The notes below the pieces were generated by a model, which had not been told where the DNA came from, did not search any database, and saw nothing but the letters and a program-made list of their open reading frames with translations. Below are positions 50,107 through 58,880 of a stretch of DNA of 64,000 nt, piece by piece. This DNA comes from CAVVUC01 sp963751395 (GTDB lineage Bacteria; Verrucomicrobiota; Verrucomicrobiia; Chthoniobacterales; Chthoniobacteraceae), in assembly GCA_963751395.1 (NCBI GenBank), contig CAVVUC010000001.1, forward strand, positions 930,001 to 994,000, given 5' to 3'. A program made the position numbers and the translations under genes. Each line of letters begins with the position of its first letter. Position 1 is the stretch's first letter.

Positions 50107-52691
50107 GCGCTGGTTTCGCCTTCGGCCGAGTCTTCCTCCTGCTGGCTCACGACAGGCGCGATGGCCTGCAATTTCTCGCCGGGTTTCGGGTCGATGAGTT
50201 TGACGCCCTGTGCATTGCGGCCGGTTTCGCGAATCTCAGCGACGCGCGTGCGGACCATCTGGCCCTTGTTTGTGATGAGCATGATCTCGTCGGTCTCGCG
50301 CACGGTGAGCGCGCCGACGACGTCGCCGGTCTTCTCCCCGGTTTTCATGGTGATGATGCCTTTGCCGCCGCGCGACTGGAGCCGGTATTCCTCGAACTTC
50401 GTGCGCTTGCCGATTCCGTTTTCGCCAGCCACGAGGAGCATCGCGTCGTTGTTCACGATCGCACTGGCGACGACGACGTCGCCGGTCTCGGGCCGGATGC
50501 CCCAGACGCCGACGGCATTGCGTCCCATGTCGCGCACGTCCTCTTCATGGAATCGAATGCTCATGCCTTCTTTGGTAATCAGCACGATCTCGTCGTGTCC
50601 GGTCGTGAGCTGCGCGTCGATGAGGCAATCGCCCTCCTCGATCTGCACAGCGATGATGCCGCCTTTACGGATGTTTCGGAAATCGGACAGGTTCGATTTT
50701 TTCACGATGCCAGTTCGCGAGACGCAAAGGATGTGCAGGTTTTCATCCCATGTGTTATCGACCGCCGCAGCGCCAGTGCCAGTGACTTTTGCTTGGATGC
50801 GGATGGTCGCGGCGATTTTTTCATCGGAGCGAAGTTCGAGGAGATTCGCGATGGAACGGCCCTTCGAGGCGCGTCCCATCTCGGGAATTTCATAGACTTT
50901 CTCCACGTAACAGCGGCCCGACTGCGTGAAGAACATCAGGTAGTCGTGCGTGGTCGCGGTGAACAGGTGCTCGACGAAATCGTCCTCCTGCTCCTCGGTC
51001 GCGCCCTCGCGGGTCGTCATGCCGATCACGCCCTTGCCGCCGCGGCGCTGTGCGCGGAATGCGCTGACGGCAGTGCGCTTGATGAAACCGCCGTGCGTGA
51101 TGCTGATGATGCAGCCTTCGTTGGCGATGAGATCCTCCATGTTGATCTCGCCCTCGTCCGGGATAAGCTGGGTGAGCCTCGGCGTGGCGTATTTCTGCCG
51201 GATCGCGCTAAGCTCCTCCTTGATGATTTTCAACACGCGCGCCTCCTTCGCGAGGATGTCCACGAGGTCTTTGATCGTCTCGATCAGCTCCCTGTATTCG
51301 TTGAGGATTTTTTCGTGCTCCAGGCCGGTGAGTTGATAAAGGCGCAGGTTCAGAATTTCGTCGGCCTGTTTTTCGCTGAAGGCGTAGAGGCCGTCCACGA
51401 GCCGCGCTTCGCTGCGAATGAGGATTCCGATCTGCTCGACCTGCCGGCGCGTGAACTCGAACGCGAGCAGCTTCGTTTTCGCTTCATCGCGGTTCGCCGA
51501 CTCGCGGATGATGCGGATGAATTCGTCCATCCGCGAGAGAGCGATGAGGTAGCCTTCGAGCGTCTCGGCGCGTTCCTCGGCCTGCTTCAAAAGAAAACGC
51601 GTGCGGCGCAGCACGACCTCGCGGCGATGTTCGATGTAGCAGGCGATGGCTTCCTTCAGTGAAAGCAGCTTTGGCTTGCCGTGGTCGATGGCGAGCATCG
51701 TCACCGCGAACGACGATTCGAGCGCGGTGTGTTTATACAAATTGTTGATGACGACCTTCGGGTTCGCGTCGCGCTTGAGCTCTATGACGATGCGCGTGTT
51801 CTCGTCGGATTGATCGCCGACATAGCTGATCTCAGTGAGGATTTTTTCGTTCACCAAATCGGCGATGCGCTCGACGAGCACGGCGCGGTTCACGTTGTAG
51901 GGAATCTCGGTGATGACGATCTGCTCGCGCCCGCCCTTCATTTCCTCGACGCCCGCCTTGCCGCGCACCTTCAGGCTTCCTCGGCCGGTTTCGAAATACT
52001 GGCGGATGCCGGCGATGCCGCAAAGCATGCACCCCGTCGGAAAGTCGGGGCCTTTTACATGCTTCATCAAGCCGTCGATCGTGATCTCCGGATCGTCGAT
52101 TTGGGCGCAGATGCCGTCGATGATTTCGCCGAGGTTGTGCGGCGGCATGTTCGTGGCCATGCCGACGGCGATGCCGGTGCCGCCGTTGACGAGAAGGTTC
52201 GGGAACGCGGCGGGGAAGACTTTCGGCTCGGTGCGCGTCTCGTCGTAGTTGGGAACGAAATCGACCGTGTCCTTGTCCATGTCCTCCATGAGCGCCGCGC
52301 CGAGATGCGTCATGCGCGCCTCGGTGTAACGCATCGCGGCCGGAGGATCGCCTTCGACGGAGCCGAAGTTGCCCTGGCCATCGACGAGCCGTTCGCGCAT
52401 CGCCCACGGCTGTGCCATGTGGACGAGCGTCGGATAAATGACGGCCTCGCCGTGCGGGTGGTAGTTACCGCTCGTGTCGCCGCAAATCTTTGCGCACTTA
52501 CGATGCTGCCGGTTCGGGAACAGCGACAGATCGTGCATCGCGTAAAGGATGCGGCGCTGCGATGGCTTCAGCCCGTCGCGCGCATCGGGCAGCGCGCGCG
52601 AGATGATGACGGACATCGAGTAGTCGAGGAACGACTTCGACATCTCCTCGGCCACATTTATTTTTTCGACTTTTTCGTTTTGTGTATACAC
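50103..52691 (-). CDS. gyrA: DNA gyrase subunit A
   Basis: GyrA cuts and rejoins DNA in gyrase. The 862-residue product has the N-terminal LPDARDGLKPSQRRILYAM, the catalytic Y122 in AAMRYTEARM and the GyrA-box QRRGGKGVIG in the six-bladed C-terminal domain. At the quinolone region, GNYHPHGEAVIYP, residue 83 is Ala and 87 is Pro where E. coli has Ser and Asp. It is full length with no break and is followed by the coupled PAS gene. Confidence 0.97.
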   Translation of the reverse strand: MYTQNEKVEKINVAEEMSKSFLDYSMSVIISRALPDARDGLKPSQRRILYAMHDLSLFPNRQHRKCAKICGDTSGNYHPHGEAVIYPTLVHMAQPWAMRERLVDGQGNFGSVEGDPPAAMRYTEARMTHLGAALMEDMDKDTVDFVPNYDETRTEPKVFPAAFPNLLVNGGTGIAVGMATNMPPHNLGEIIDGICAQIDDPEITIDGLMKHVKGPDFPTGCMLCGIAGIRQYFETGRGSLKVRGKAGVEEMKGGREQIVITEIPYNVNRAVLVERIADLVNEKILTEISYVGDQSDENTRIVIELKRDANPKVVINNLYKHTALESSFAVTMLAIDHGKPKLLSLKEAIACYIEHRREVVLRRTRFLLKQAEERAETLEGYLIALSRMDEFIRIIRESANRDEAKTKLLAFEFTRRQVEQIGILIRSEARLVDGLYAFSEKQADEILNLRLYQLTGLEHEKILNEYRELIETIKDLVDILAKEARVLKIIKEELSAIRQKYATPRLTQLIPDEGEINMEDLIANEGCIISITHGGFIKRTAVSAFRAQRRGGKGVIGMTTREGATEEQEDDFVEHLFTATTHDYLMFFTQSGRCYVEKVYEIPEMGRASKGRSIANLLELRSDEKIAATIRIQAKVTGTGAAAVDNTWDENLHILCVSRTGIVKKSNLSDFRNIRKGGIIAVQIEEGDCLIDAQLTTGHDEIVLITKEGMSIRFHEEDVRDMGRNAVGVWGIRPETGDVVVASAIVNNDAMLLVAGENGIGKRTKFEEYRLQSRGGKGIITMKTGEKTGDVVGALTVRETDEIMLITNKGQMVRTRVAEIRETGRNAQGVKLIDPKPGEKLQAIAPVVSQQEEDSAEGETSA

Positions 52692-52836
52692 GGAAACTCA
52701 GGTGGGATTTGCAGACAGGGGGTCGGACGCGAGACCCGGCGCGACGCGGAGAAGATAAATCAGGAAGTCAAAAGTCAGGAAAAACGCTGGGAGATTCCTG
52801 CTCACCGTCAATCATCCTCTCCAAAGAACTGCGGGT

Positions 52837-53070
52837 CTAGGAGGCTGGGGCTTCAGCTTCGGCAACAGGAACTTCGGCGACAGGAGCTTCGGCAACAGGA
52901 GCTGCGGCAACAGGAGCTGCGGCAACAGGAGCTGCGGCAACAGGAGCTGCGGCCTTCTTTGCACGTGCTTTCGGCTTGGGTTTGGCCTTCGCGGCGGCGG
53001 CTGTTTTCTTGCGTTCGAGGTATGCTTTGCGCCGACGGCGTTTGATGATTTTGTCGTACTGTTTTCCCAT
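52837..53070 (-). CDS. Small basic protein with Ala-Pro-Val repeat tail
   Basis: The 77-residue protein begins MGKQYDKIIKRRRRKAYLER, a very basic block that I recall as conserved in Verrucomicrobiota. A Lys-rich hinge (KAKPKPKARAKKAA) and a tail of repeated APVAA units follow. Such proteins may bind nucleic acid or the ribosome. The tail is encoded by a 15-bp tandem repeat, so its length probably varies between strains. Confidence 0.7.
   Translation of the reverse strand: MGKQYDKIIKRRRRKAYLERKKTAAAAKAKPKPKARAKKAAAPVAAAPVAAAPVAAAPVAEAPVAEVPVAEAEAPAS
52860..52955. repeat. 15-bp tandem repeat inside the small basic protein gene
   Basis: About six copies of the unit GGAGCTGCGGCAACA, the first ones diverged, run in tandem. 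The unit is in frame and encodes the AAPVA repeat on the minus strand. Copy number changes would keep the frame. Confidence 0.85.
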
Positions 53071-53186
53071 GCGTTTTTATAGGCAGCGAGCGATGAATGG
53101 CGCAAGCGGTTTCGAGATATTTCTCCCTAAAAAATGACTCAAAACTCTTGTGTTTTTGCGGGGTGTCTGAAACTTTACTGCGTTTT

Positions 53187-53799
53187 ATGCCGATCCCAGC
53201 CGAAATCACTCCCGAACCCGGATTTGAACCGCATCTGTTTTGGGAGGAACACAAATCGAAAATTCTCCTCTATGCCGGGTTGCTGCTGGCGGCTCTCGTT
53301 ATTTTCGGGATCTACCAGTACCTCCTCCCAGCGCAAAAAGTCCGAGGCACAGAATCTTTTCGCCCAGGCCAAAACGCCGGACGACTACCGCAAGATCATT
53401 GAACGCTTTCCTCGCAGCGCCCCGGCGGCAAACGCACAGTTGCTGCTCGCGGATCAACTGCGCACCGACAAGAAATTCGACGAGGCAATCGCGACACTGC
53501 GGGCTCTCATCGACCAGTCGCCGGAATATCCGCTCCTCAGCGGCGCGTGGTTGAGCCTCGCGGACACCCTCGAGCAGCAGGGCAAAACGGACGAGGCGAT
53601 GGACATGTATCAACAGGTCGCTTCCAAATTCAGCGACACCTACGCCGCTCCGCTCGCGATCATGGCGCAGGCGAATCTGCTGAAAAGCAAGGGCAAGATC
53701 GACGAGGCGAAACAATCCTACGAGCGCGTGCTCTCTCAGTTTCCCGACAGTCTCTGCGCGCGCCAGGCCATGCAGCTTTCGCAGTTGCTGAGGAAGTAG
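53187..53799 (+). pseudogene. TPR membrane protein with a +1 frameshift
   Basis: Residues from ATG 53187 read MPIPAEITPEPGFEPHLFWE, then a helix ILLYAGLLLAALVIFGIYQY, then lose the frame. The next frame continues SSQRKKSEAQNLFAQAKTPD with several TPR-like repeats to 53799. Skipping one C at about 53322 joins them exactly. Without that C the protein would be about 203 residues: a TM anchor plus periplasmic TPR (YfgM-like). It is either a real mutation, an unusual frameshift site or a sequencing error. Confidence 0.75.
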
Positions 53800-53831
53800 C
53801 CGCCGGCAGGAAGCCTGGATTTTTCAGAAAG

Positions 53832-54647
53832 TCAGGGCATTGCCAGCGCGCCCTGGCTTCCGGTGTCGAGGTGTTCTGCTTCCGTGGCTGGAATGAGTTC
53901 CTGCTGTGACGGCTGGTAGTGTCCGATGAAAAGCTCGCCGTGGAAGATGCCGCCTTTTTCCACGCTGATCGACTTCGCGTGAACGACTCCCTCAAGCACG
54001 CCTGTTGCACCGATCTTCACCGAGTCGGCATTGATTCGCGCGGACATCTTTCCGTTGATCTCGGCGGTGCCCGCTTTCAGCGTCCGCACAAACTCAACAT
54101 TCGAGCCTTTCTCGACCACCAGCTTCTGCGAGTCGATGCTGCCAAGCACGCGCCCTTTTGCTTTCACCCGCGTGGTGCCCACGCAGATCAAGCTGCCGTG
54201 AATCCTGCCCTTGATGATTGCGTTGCCGCACACGATTTTCGTGCTCGTGACCTCCCCTCGCGACCCGATCGCAATCGTGCCTTGCGTCTCAATGTTCCGG
54301 TTGAAGGCGCTCGAAATCTTGAAGTCGCGCAGGTCGATGTAAGCGCCGCAATGCGAGCAGATGCTCGACTTTGCAAAGCTGCTGATCTGCTGGGGCTTCT
54401 GGCAGCCGAAACAATGAATCGTCCTGATCTGCTCGCGCTGCAGGAGGCGGGCAAGTCTGGAAAAAATGGAATCCGTCTGCGCCCCCGGTGGGGCAGGCGC
54501 ATGCTGGGCCCGTTTCTCCATGCTGAAATGCCCGCTGCACTTGCGGCAGTAGGTCGTCTTGGCGAAGACAGACTCCAACTGTTTGAAGCCGCAGTGCGGA
54601 CACTCGACACTGACTTTCCCAGCGGTCTTTGGAGACGGACCCGCCAC
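53832..54647 (-). CDS. Bactofilin-like protein with N-terminal zinc ribbons
   Basis: The 271-residue protein has two zinc ribbons: C16-x2-C19 with C34-x2-C37, and C79-x2-C82 with C97-x2-C100. About 150 residues of bactofilin beta-helix follow (GTIAIGSRGEVTSTKIVCGNAIIKGRIHGSL and so on). Bactofilins form filaments at membranes that guide cell shape or wall synthesis. The zinc part is typical of this phylum, not of the best-studied bactofilins. A plain bactofilin gene lies six bases upstream. Confidence 0.83.
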   Translation of the reverse strand: MAGPSPKTAGKVSVECPHCGFKQLESVFAKTTYCRKCSGHFSMEKRAQHAPAPPGAQTDSIFSRLARLLQREQIRTIHCFGCQKPQQISSFAKSSICSHCGAYIDLRDFKISSAFNRNIETQGTIAIGSRGEVTSTKIVCGNAIIKGRIHGSLICVGTTRVKAKGRVLGSIDSQKLVVEKGSNVEFVRTLKAGTAEINGKMSARINADSVKIGATGVLEGVVHAKSISVEKGGIFHGELFIGHYQPSQQELIPATEAEHLDTGSQGALAMP

Positions 54648-54653
54648 TTGGGA

Positions 54654-55067
54654 CTATCGTCCGCCTTGCTGAGCCGCCTTGGGCGCTTCGGGCTGCCGGA
54701 CGATTTCCGGCTTCATGGTCACTTTATTCGGGGTGACTTCCGATTTGCCGACAAAGGTTGCGCCTTCCTCGATCACGAGCCGGGCGGCCTTGAGGTCGCC
54801 GATCAGTTGGGCGCGGGCTTTGAGTTCACAGCGTTCGTCAACGGTGATATTGCCGTTCACCTTGCCCAGCACGGTGACGGATTTCGTTTTGATCTCGCCG
54901 CGGATTTCCGCGTTCTCGCCGACAGTCAATGTGCCGGGAGAGTTGATTTCACCTTCGATTTTTCCATCGATGATGAGGTCGTTTTGAAATTTGAGCGATC
55001 CTTTGATTTCGACATCGGACGAGAGCACATTTTTAGAAGTAGGATTCTGAGAAGGAATTTCAGGCAT
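54654..55067 (-). CDS. Bactofilin (polymer-forming cytoskeletal protein)
   Basis: The 137-residue protein has a short N-terminal tail (MPEIPSQNPTSKNVLSSDVE), the bactofilin core with regular hydrophobic turns (GSLKFQNDLIIDGKIEGEI ... KTKSVTVLGKVNGNI ... QLIGDLKAARLVIEEGATFVG) and a Pro/Gln-rich C-terminus. It should polymerise without nucleotide. It is followed by the zinc-ribbon bactofilin on the same transcript. Confidence 0.9.
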   Translation of the reverse strand: MPEIPSQNPTSKNVLSSDVEIKGSLKFQNDLIIDGKIEGEINSPGTLTVGENAEIRGEIKTKSVTVLGKVNGNITVDERCELKARAQLIGDLKAARLVIEEGATFVGKSEVTPNKVTMKPEIVRQPEAPKAAQQGGR

Positions 55068-55247
55068 GGCTTTGCAGGTAGGTTGTTAAATCAGCGGTTT
55101 AAGCCTCAGTGGATACCGAGGGATAAAGACGGTCACCACTAATAGACTCGTGAAATGGGATGTCAACGGCTTTGGTTTCGGCTGGAGCCTGGGTGTTGCC
55201 GGTATGCGGATGCCCCCGGCGGCCTGTCTCGCCCCGCCCACCTTTCA

Positions 55248-56642
55248 TCACTTCATCAATTCCTCGGCTGGATACGTCCAGATTTCGCTCAAGGTCGGAT
55301 GGTAATGAGGCACCTTTGCGAGGTCGTTTGCCGCTGCGCGAAAATACATCGCCACAGCCATTTCGTGGATCAGTTCCGCTGCGTGCGGACCCACTGCACC
55401 CGCGCCGAGGATTTCGCGCGAGTTCTCCGCGACAAGCAGTTTCACAAAGCCGTCCGTCTCTCCCATGACCAGCGATTTTCCGTGGTCGTTGAAACAATAC
55501 TGCGCGGCCAGATAGGGCACGCGCGCCGCGAGAAGTTCGTTTTCCGTGAAACCCACCGCCGCCACCTCCGGCTCGGAAAAAGTGGCGAACAGCTTCAATC
55601 GGTAATCCGTTTCTTCCATTGGCTCTGCGCTGGCCGCCACGAATCGGGCCGCGTTCCGCGCCGCGACTTCGGCCTGCTGGATCGCGATATGCACAATCTC
55701 GTGCGGCCCCGCTGCGTCGCCGGCCGCGAAGATATGTCCGACGTTGGTCTGCTGTCGTGAATCGCACTTGAGACGCCCGCGCTGCACGATCACCCTGGCG
55801 CGCTCCAATCCCAACCCGGCGAGCGCTGGCAACCGCCCCAGCGCGTAAATGATTTCGTCGGCTTCGACTGATTTCTCCGCGTCGTTGTGTTGAAAAACGA
55901 CGCGCTTTTTGCCGCCGTGCTTTTCGGCGCGCAGTAGATTCGTTTTCAAAAACACGCCAATGCCGCGACGCTCGAATGCGGCTGCAAGAGAGTTTGTCAG
56001 ATCGGCGTCCATCTCTTTCAACAGCACTTCACTGCGTTGAATGATCGTCACCTGCAAGCCCATGCCCTCGTAGAAATGCGCGAACTCCACGGCGGTCGCG
56101 CCGCCGCCCAGAACGATCACGGATTCGGGGATTTGTGCGGACTCCAACACCGCGTCACTGTCGAGGAATCCCGTTTCGGCAAGGCCGGGCAACTCGACCT
56201 CATGCCGGATTGAGCCGGTGGCGATGAGAAAAGTCCTGCCTGTGATCTGGATCTCTTCACCCTCCGCCGGGACAACATTCAGCGTGTGCGGATCGACAAA
56301 GGCCGCCCTGCCCCGGATAAAATCGAAGCCGCCGCACTCGAGTTGCTTGCGCCGGTATTCCGCGAACTCGCCGATCAATCGCTGTTTGCGTTCAAGAATC
56401 TGCGCAACGTCCACGCCGATGCCCTCCGCCCGCAGACCAAACTCGCGCGCCCGTCGGATCGTCCGGAAACGGTTCGCCGATTCGATCAGCGTCTTGCTCG
56501 GCATGCAGCCGCGCAGAATGCACAAGCCACCCACCTCCGCACCGCCCTCGATCACGGCGACCCGGAGTCCGAGCTTGCCCGCGGTCGTCGCAGCGGCATA
56601 CCCCGCGCTCCCGCCGCCGATCACGATGAAGTCGTATTGCAC
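55248..56642 (-). CDS. Dihydrolipoamide dehydrogenase / mercuric-reductase-like flavoprotein
   Basis: The 464-residue protein has the FAD loop GGGSAG (9-14), redox cysteines C41-x4-C46 in GGLCILRGCMPSK, an NAD loop VLGGGATAVEFAHF and the C-terminal HYHPTLSEIW with the catalytic His-Glu pair. It lacks a mercury-binding N-terminal domain. The gene stands alone after the bactofilins, so a role in a dehydrogenase complex or in thiol reduction is equally possible. Confidence 0.9.
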   Translation of the reverse strand: MQYDFIVIGGGSAGYAAATTAGKLGLRVAVIEGGAEVGGLCILRGCMPSKTLIESANRFRTIRRAREFGLRAEGIGVDVAQILERKQRLIGEFAEYRRKQLECGGFDFIRGRAAFVDPHTLNVVPAEGEEIQITGRTFLIATGSIRHEVELPGLAETGFLDSDAVLESAQIPESVIVLGGGATAVEFAHFYEGMGLQVTIIQRSEVLLKEMDADLTNSLAAAFERRGIGVFLKTNLLRAEKHGGKKRVVFQHNDAEKSVEADEIIYALGRLPALAGLGLERARVIVQRGRLKCDSRQQTNVGHIFAAGDAAGPHEIVHIAIQQAEVAARNAARFVAASAEPMEETDYRLKLFATFSEPEVAAVGFTENELLAARVPYLAAQYCFNDHGKSLVMGETDGFVKLLVAENSREILGAGAVGPHAAELIHEMAVAMYFRAAANDLAKVPHYHPTLSEIWTYPAEELMK

Positions 56643-56654
56643 TTTGAAGCCGCC

Positions 56655-56957
56655 CTATCCTTTCCGCCTGGATTTTAATATGGCCAGCCGCAGCCTCATC
56701 CTCTCCTCAAAAAGCTCATAAACCACGGATCTTCGCTCGATGAAATCCACGCGAATGAGCGCACTCTCATCGTAGCGGAAGATAATGCGATAGGTTCCGA
56801 CTCTTAGCCGACAGTAGCCGCCAAGTGGAGCCTCGAGCGGTTTGATGTCGCCTTTGCCGAGATTCAGGCGACGCAGAGCCAGTCGAATTGAACGTCTTGG
56901 GTCCGGTGGCAAATCCCGTATGAAATCGGAAGCCTGCCTGAAAAGTTCAACCTTCAA
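56655..56957 (-). CDS. RelE-family toxin
   Basis: The 100-residue product shows the RelE pattern FRQASDFIRDLPPDPRRSIRLAL, a basic KPLEAPLGGYCRLRVGTYRIIFRYDE and VDFIERRSVVYELF. It probably cuts mRNA on the ribosome. It overlaps the antitoxin by 11 bases and lies 12 bases after the flavoprotein gene end, so it is a separate unit. Confidence 0.82.
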   Translation of the reverse strand: MKVELFRQASDFIRDLPPDPRRSIRLALRRLNLGKGDIKPLEAPLGGYCRLRVGTYRIIFRYDESALIRVDFIERRSVVYELFEERMRLRLAILKSRRKG

Positions 56958-57207
56958 GTTCGTCTTCCAGTTGCTCCAAAGTGATGTAGCGCGCGTTTGG
57001 TTTTCTGCTGGCGCGGATCGCTTTCATCGCAGCCGGGTTTCCGAGGATTTCCATTGTTTCGACGATCGCCTCCATCCGCTCCGGAGACAGCACGTAGGCA
57101 ACCGTCTCGTCGTGCCGCGTGATTCGGATGACGTTGTCCTTCGCCGTCTCGCGCAGAATCTGCGGAAGCTGGCTTTGAGCCTGCGTGACAGAGTACGTGG
57201 TTTTCAT
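56947..57207 (-). CDS. Phd/YefM-family antitoxin
   Basis: The 86-residue product begins MKTTYSVTQAQSQLPQILRE and has the Phd/YefM segment VIRITRHDETVAYVLSPERMEA, followed by a flexible acidic tail (TLEQLEDELEG). It pairs with the RelE-type toxin. A palindromic operator was not searched in detail. Confidence 0.82.
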   Translation of the reverse strand: MKTTYSVTQAQSQLPQILRETAKDNVIRITRHDETVAYVLSPERMEAIVETMEILGNPAAMKAIRASRKPNARYITLEQLEDELEG

Positions 57208-57253
57208 GCCGAACTACGTAGCCGTTTGTTGTTTCCAAGTCAACGCCACCGCT

Positions 57254-58813
57254 TCAATTCGACTCACGCACCTCGAAGATTTTGAAAGACGGGTTCGCGT
57301 AGAGGAAAGCGAGGCAGTCTGGCGGGGAATGAGGACGAAGGTAAAGCACCGAGGCCAGCGCTTTAGTTTCCGAGGCTTCTCCCAGCAGGGCCGTGGATGT
57401 CTGGATGATGCGCGGTGGATCGTAGGCGATCACGTGCTGCACCTGGCGCGCGCGGAGGATCGCGCCAGCCTCGTCGGAGCTTTGCGCGAGATAGAAGCGG
57501 GCCGTATCGACAATGCCCGGCAGGCTCTCGTGCGAACTGCCCGCGACGCACGGCTGGCCAGACCAGTAAGCCAGCGGCGGCGAAAACCACCAGGGCGCGA
57601 TGACGCCACCTCGCGGCAGTTGCGCGAGCTGTCCGGCGATGTCGCGGAGCTGTTCCTTCTCCTCGCGCTGCTCCGCGAGCCGGGCGGCGCGCGTTTCATC
57701 GGGGAAAAGCGTTTCGTCCCATTCGCCCGCGACCGGCCAGAGGCTCAAGGCGAACAGCGTCCAAGCGATCCAGCTTCTTCGAAAAATCGCGAGCACCCAC
57801 GGCAGGCTCATCGCAAACACGAGCGCGAGAAAATAACCCCACCGCTGTTGATTCAACGCAAGGCCGAGGCTCACCGCGAGCACAGTCAGGAGCAAGGCCG
57901 CTTCGCGTGCCGCGCGCACCCGCGCCGCCAGCACGAAGGGCGCGACGATCAGTGCAAGGCCGCACCAATGCCACAGGATCGGCGAAAAAATCGGGACGGG
58001 CTGCAGTTCGCCGATGTTCTTTACCCACGCCGGAAAAAATGCGCGCATCGTCGCGTCCGGCCATTGGACACGCCACCCCTCGATCACCAGCGCGAGCACG
58101 ACGATCCCGAACAGCGCGATGAAGCCCGGCCATCGTTCACGCGAGAAAAACCTCGTGCGGAAAAAAACCGCCTGCCCGATCACGACAGTCGCGAGCAGGA
58201 CGAGCGGTTCATAGAGCGAAACCCACAGCGCCAGCCCCCACGCCACGCCGCTCGCGATGCTCCATGCCCGCGACGATTCGCGCGCAAGAAGAACCTCCGA
58301 GCCAATCGCAACGGCCAGCAGAAAAATCAAAAGCGACTGGTGATCCGGCCTGCCCAGCAACGTGCCATGAACGAGAATCGGACTCACCGACACCAGCATC
58401 AGCATCGCCCCGGCGAACCGCACGCGAAGCCGCCGCGCCCAGCCCCACAAAAACGCCGTCGTCAAAATCCCAAGCGCCGGCGACACCAGCGCGCCTGCCA
58501 GATCGAGCGTCTGCCCGCGCCAGCGCTCCGGCAACAGCCTTTCCGCAATCCGCAGTCCGCAATCCGCAATCCCCACCAGCCAGTCCATCGGCATCGTCGT
58601 GTGCGGTGTGATTCCCGCAGGCCAGTTCTCGAAGTCGTGATGGCGGATGATCGTGAAGGGATGTTCGAGGACCATTCGCGCACGGGTCATGCGGGAGTAA
58701 CAGTCGGCATCGACGAAATAGACCCGCCCGTTCACAAAGACGTCCGCGTAATTGTGGCAGCGCGTCACGACCGTGAGCGCGACAAAAAACAAAAGCCAGA
58801 GCGCGGACTTCAT
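57254..58813 (-). CDS. STT3/PglB-like multi-pass glycosyltransferase (GT-C)
   Basis: The ATG at 58813 gives about 519 residues with 11-12 hydrophobic helices. An early loop has VDADCYSRMTRARMVLEHP, the place where STT3/PglB proteins hold their first DxD-like metal motif. The C-terminal part has PWWFSPPLAYWSGQPCVAGS, similar to the WWDYG motif of oligosaccharyltransferases (WW kept, DYG not). This suggests transfer of lipid-linked sugar to protein or lipid at the periplasmic face. It could also be another GT-C enzyme. Confidence 0.68.
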   Translation of the reverse strand: MKSALWLLFFVALTVVTRCHNYADVFVNGRVYFVDADCYSRMTRARMVLEHPFTIIRHHDFENWPAGITPHTTMPMDWLVGIADCGLRIAERLLPERWRGQTLDLAGALVSPALGILTTAFLWGWARRLRVRFAGAMLMLVSVSPILVHGTLLGRPDHQSLLIFLLAVAIGSEVLLARESSRAWSIASGVAWGLALWVSLYEPLVLLATVVIGQAVFFRTRFFSRERWPGFIALFGIVVLALVIEGWRVQWPDATMRAFFPAWVKNIGELQPVPIFSPILWHWCGLALIVAPFVLAARVRAAREAALLLTVLAVSLGLALNQQRWGYFLALVFAMSLPWVLAIFRRSWIAWTLFALSLWPVAGEWDETLFPDETRAARLAEQREEKEQLRDIAGQLAQLPRGGVIAPWWFSPPLAYWSGQPCVAGSSHESLPGIVDTARFYLAQSSDEAGAILRARQVQHVIAYDPPRIIQTSTALLGEASETKALASVLYLRPHSPPDCLAFLYANPSFKIFEVRESN

Positions 58814-58880
58814 CCGGCGGCAGAGCGTTTCAGAACTCCGCCTCAATGTCGATGCCGCAACCGAAAGGGCATCGCGACAT

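Noticed and set aside
52860..52955. Tandem repeat considered as a CRISPR array
   Set aside because: The 15-bp units abut without unique spacers and are in frame inside a coding gene.
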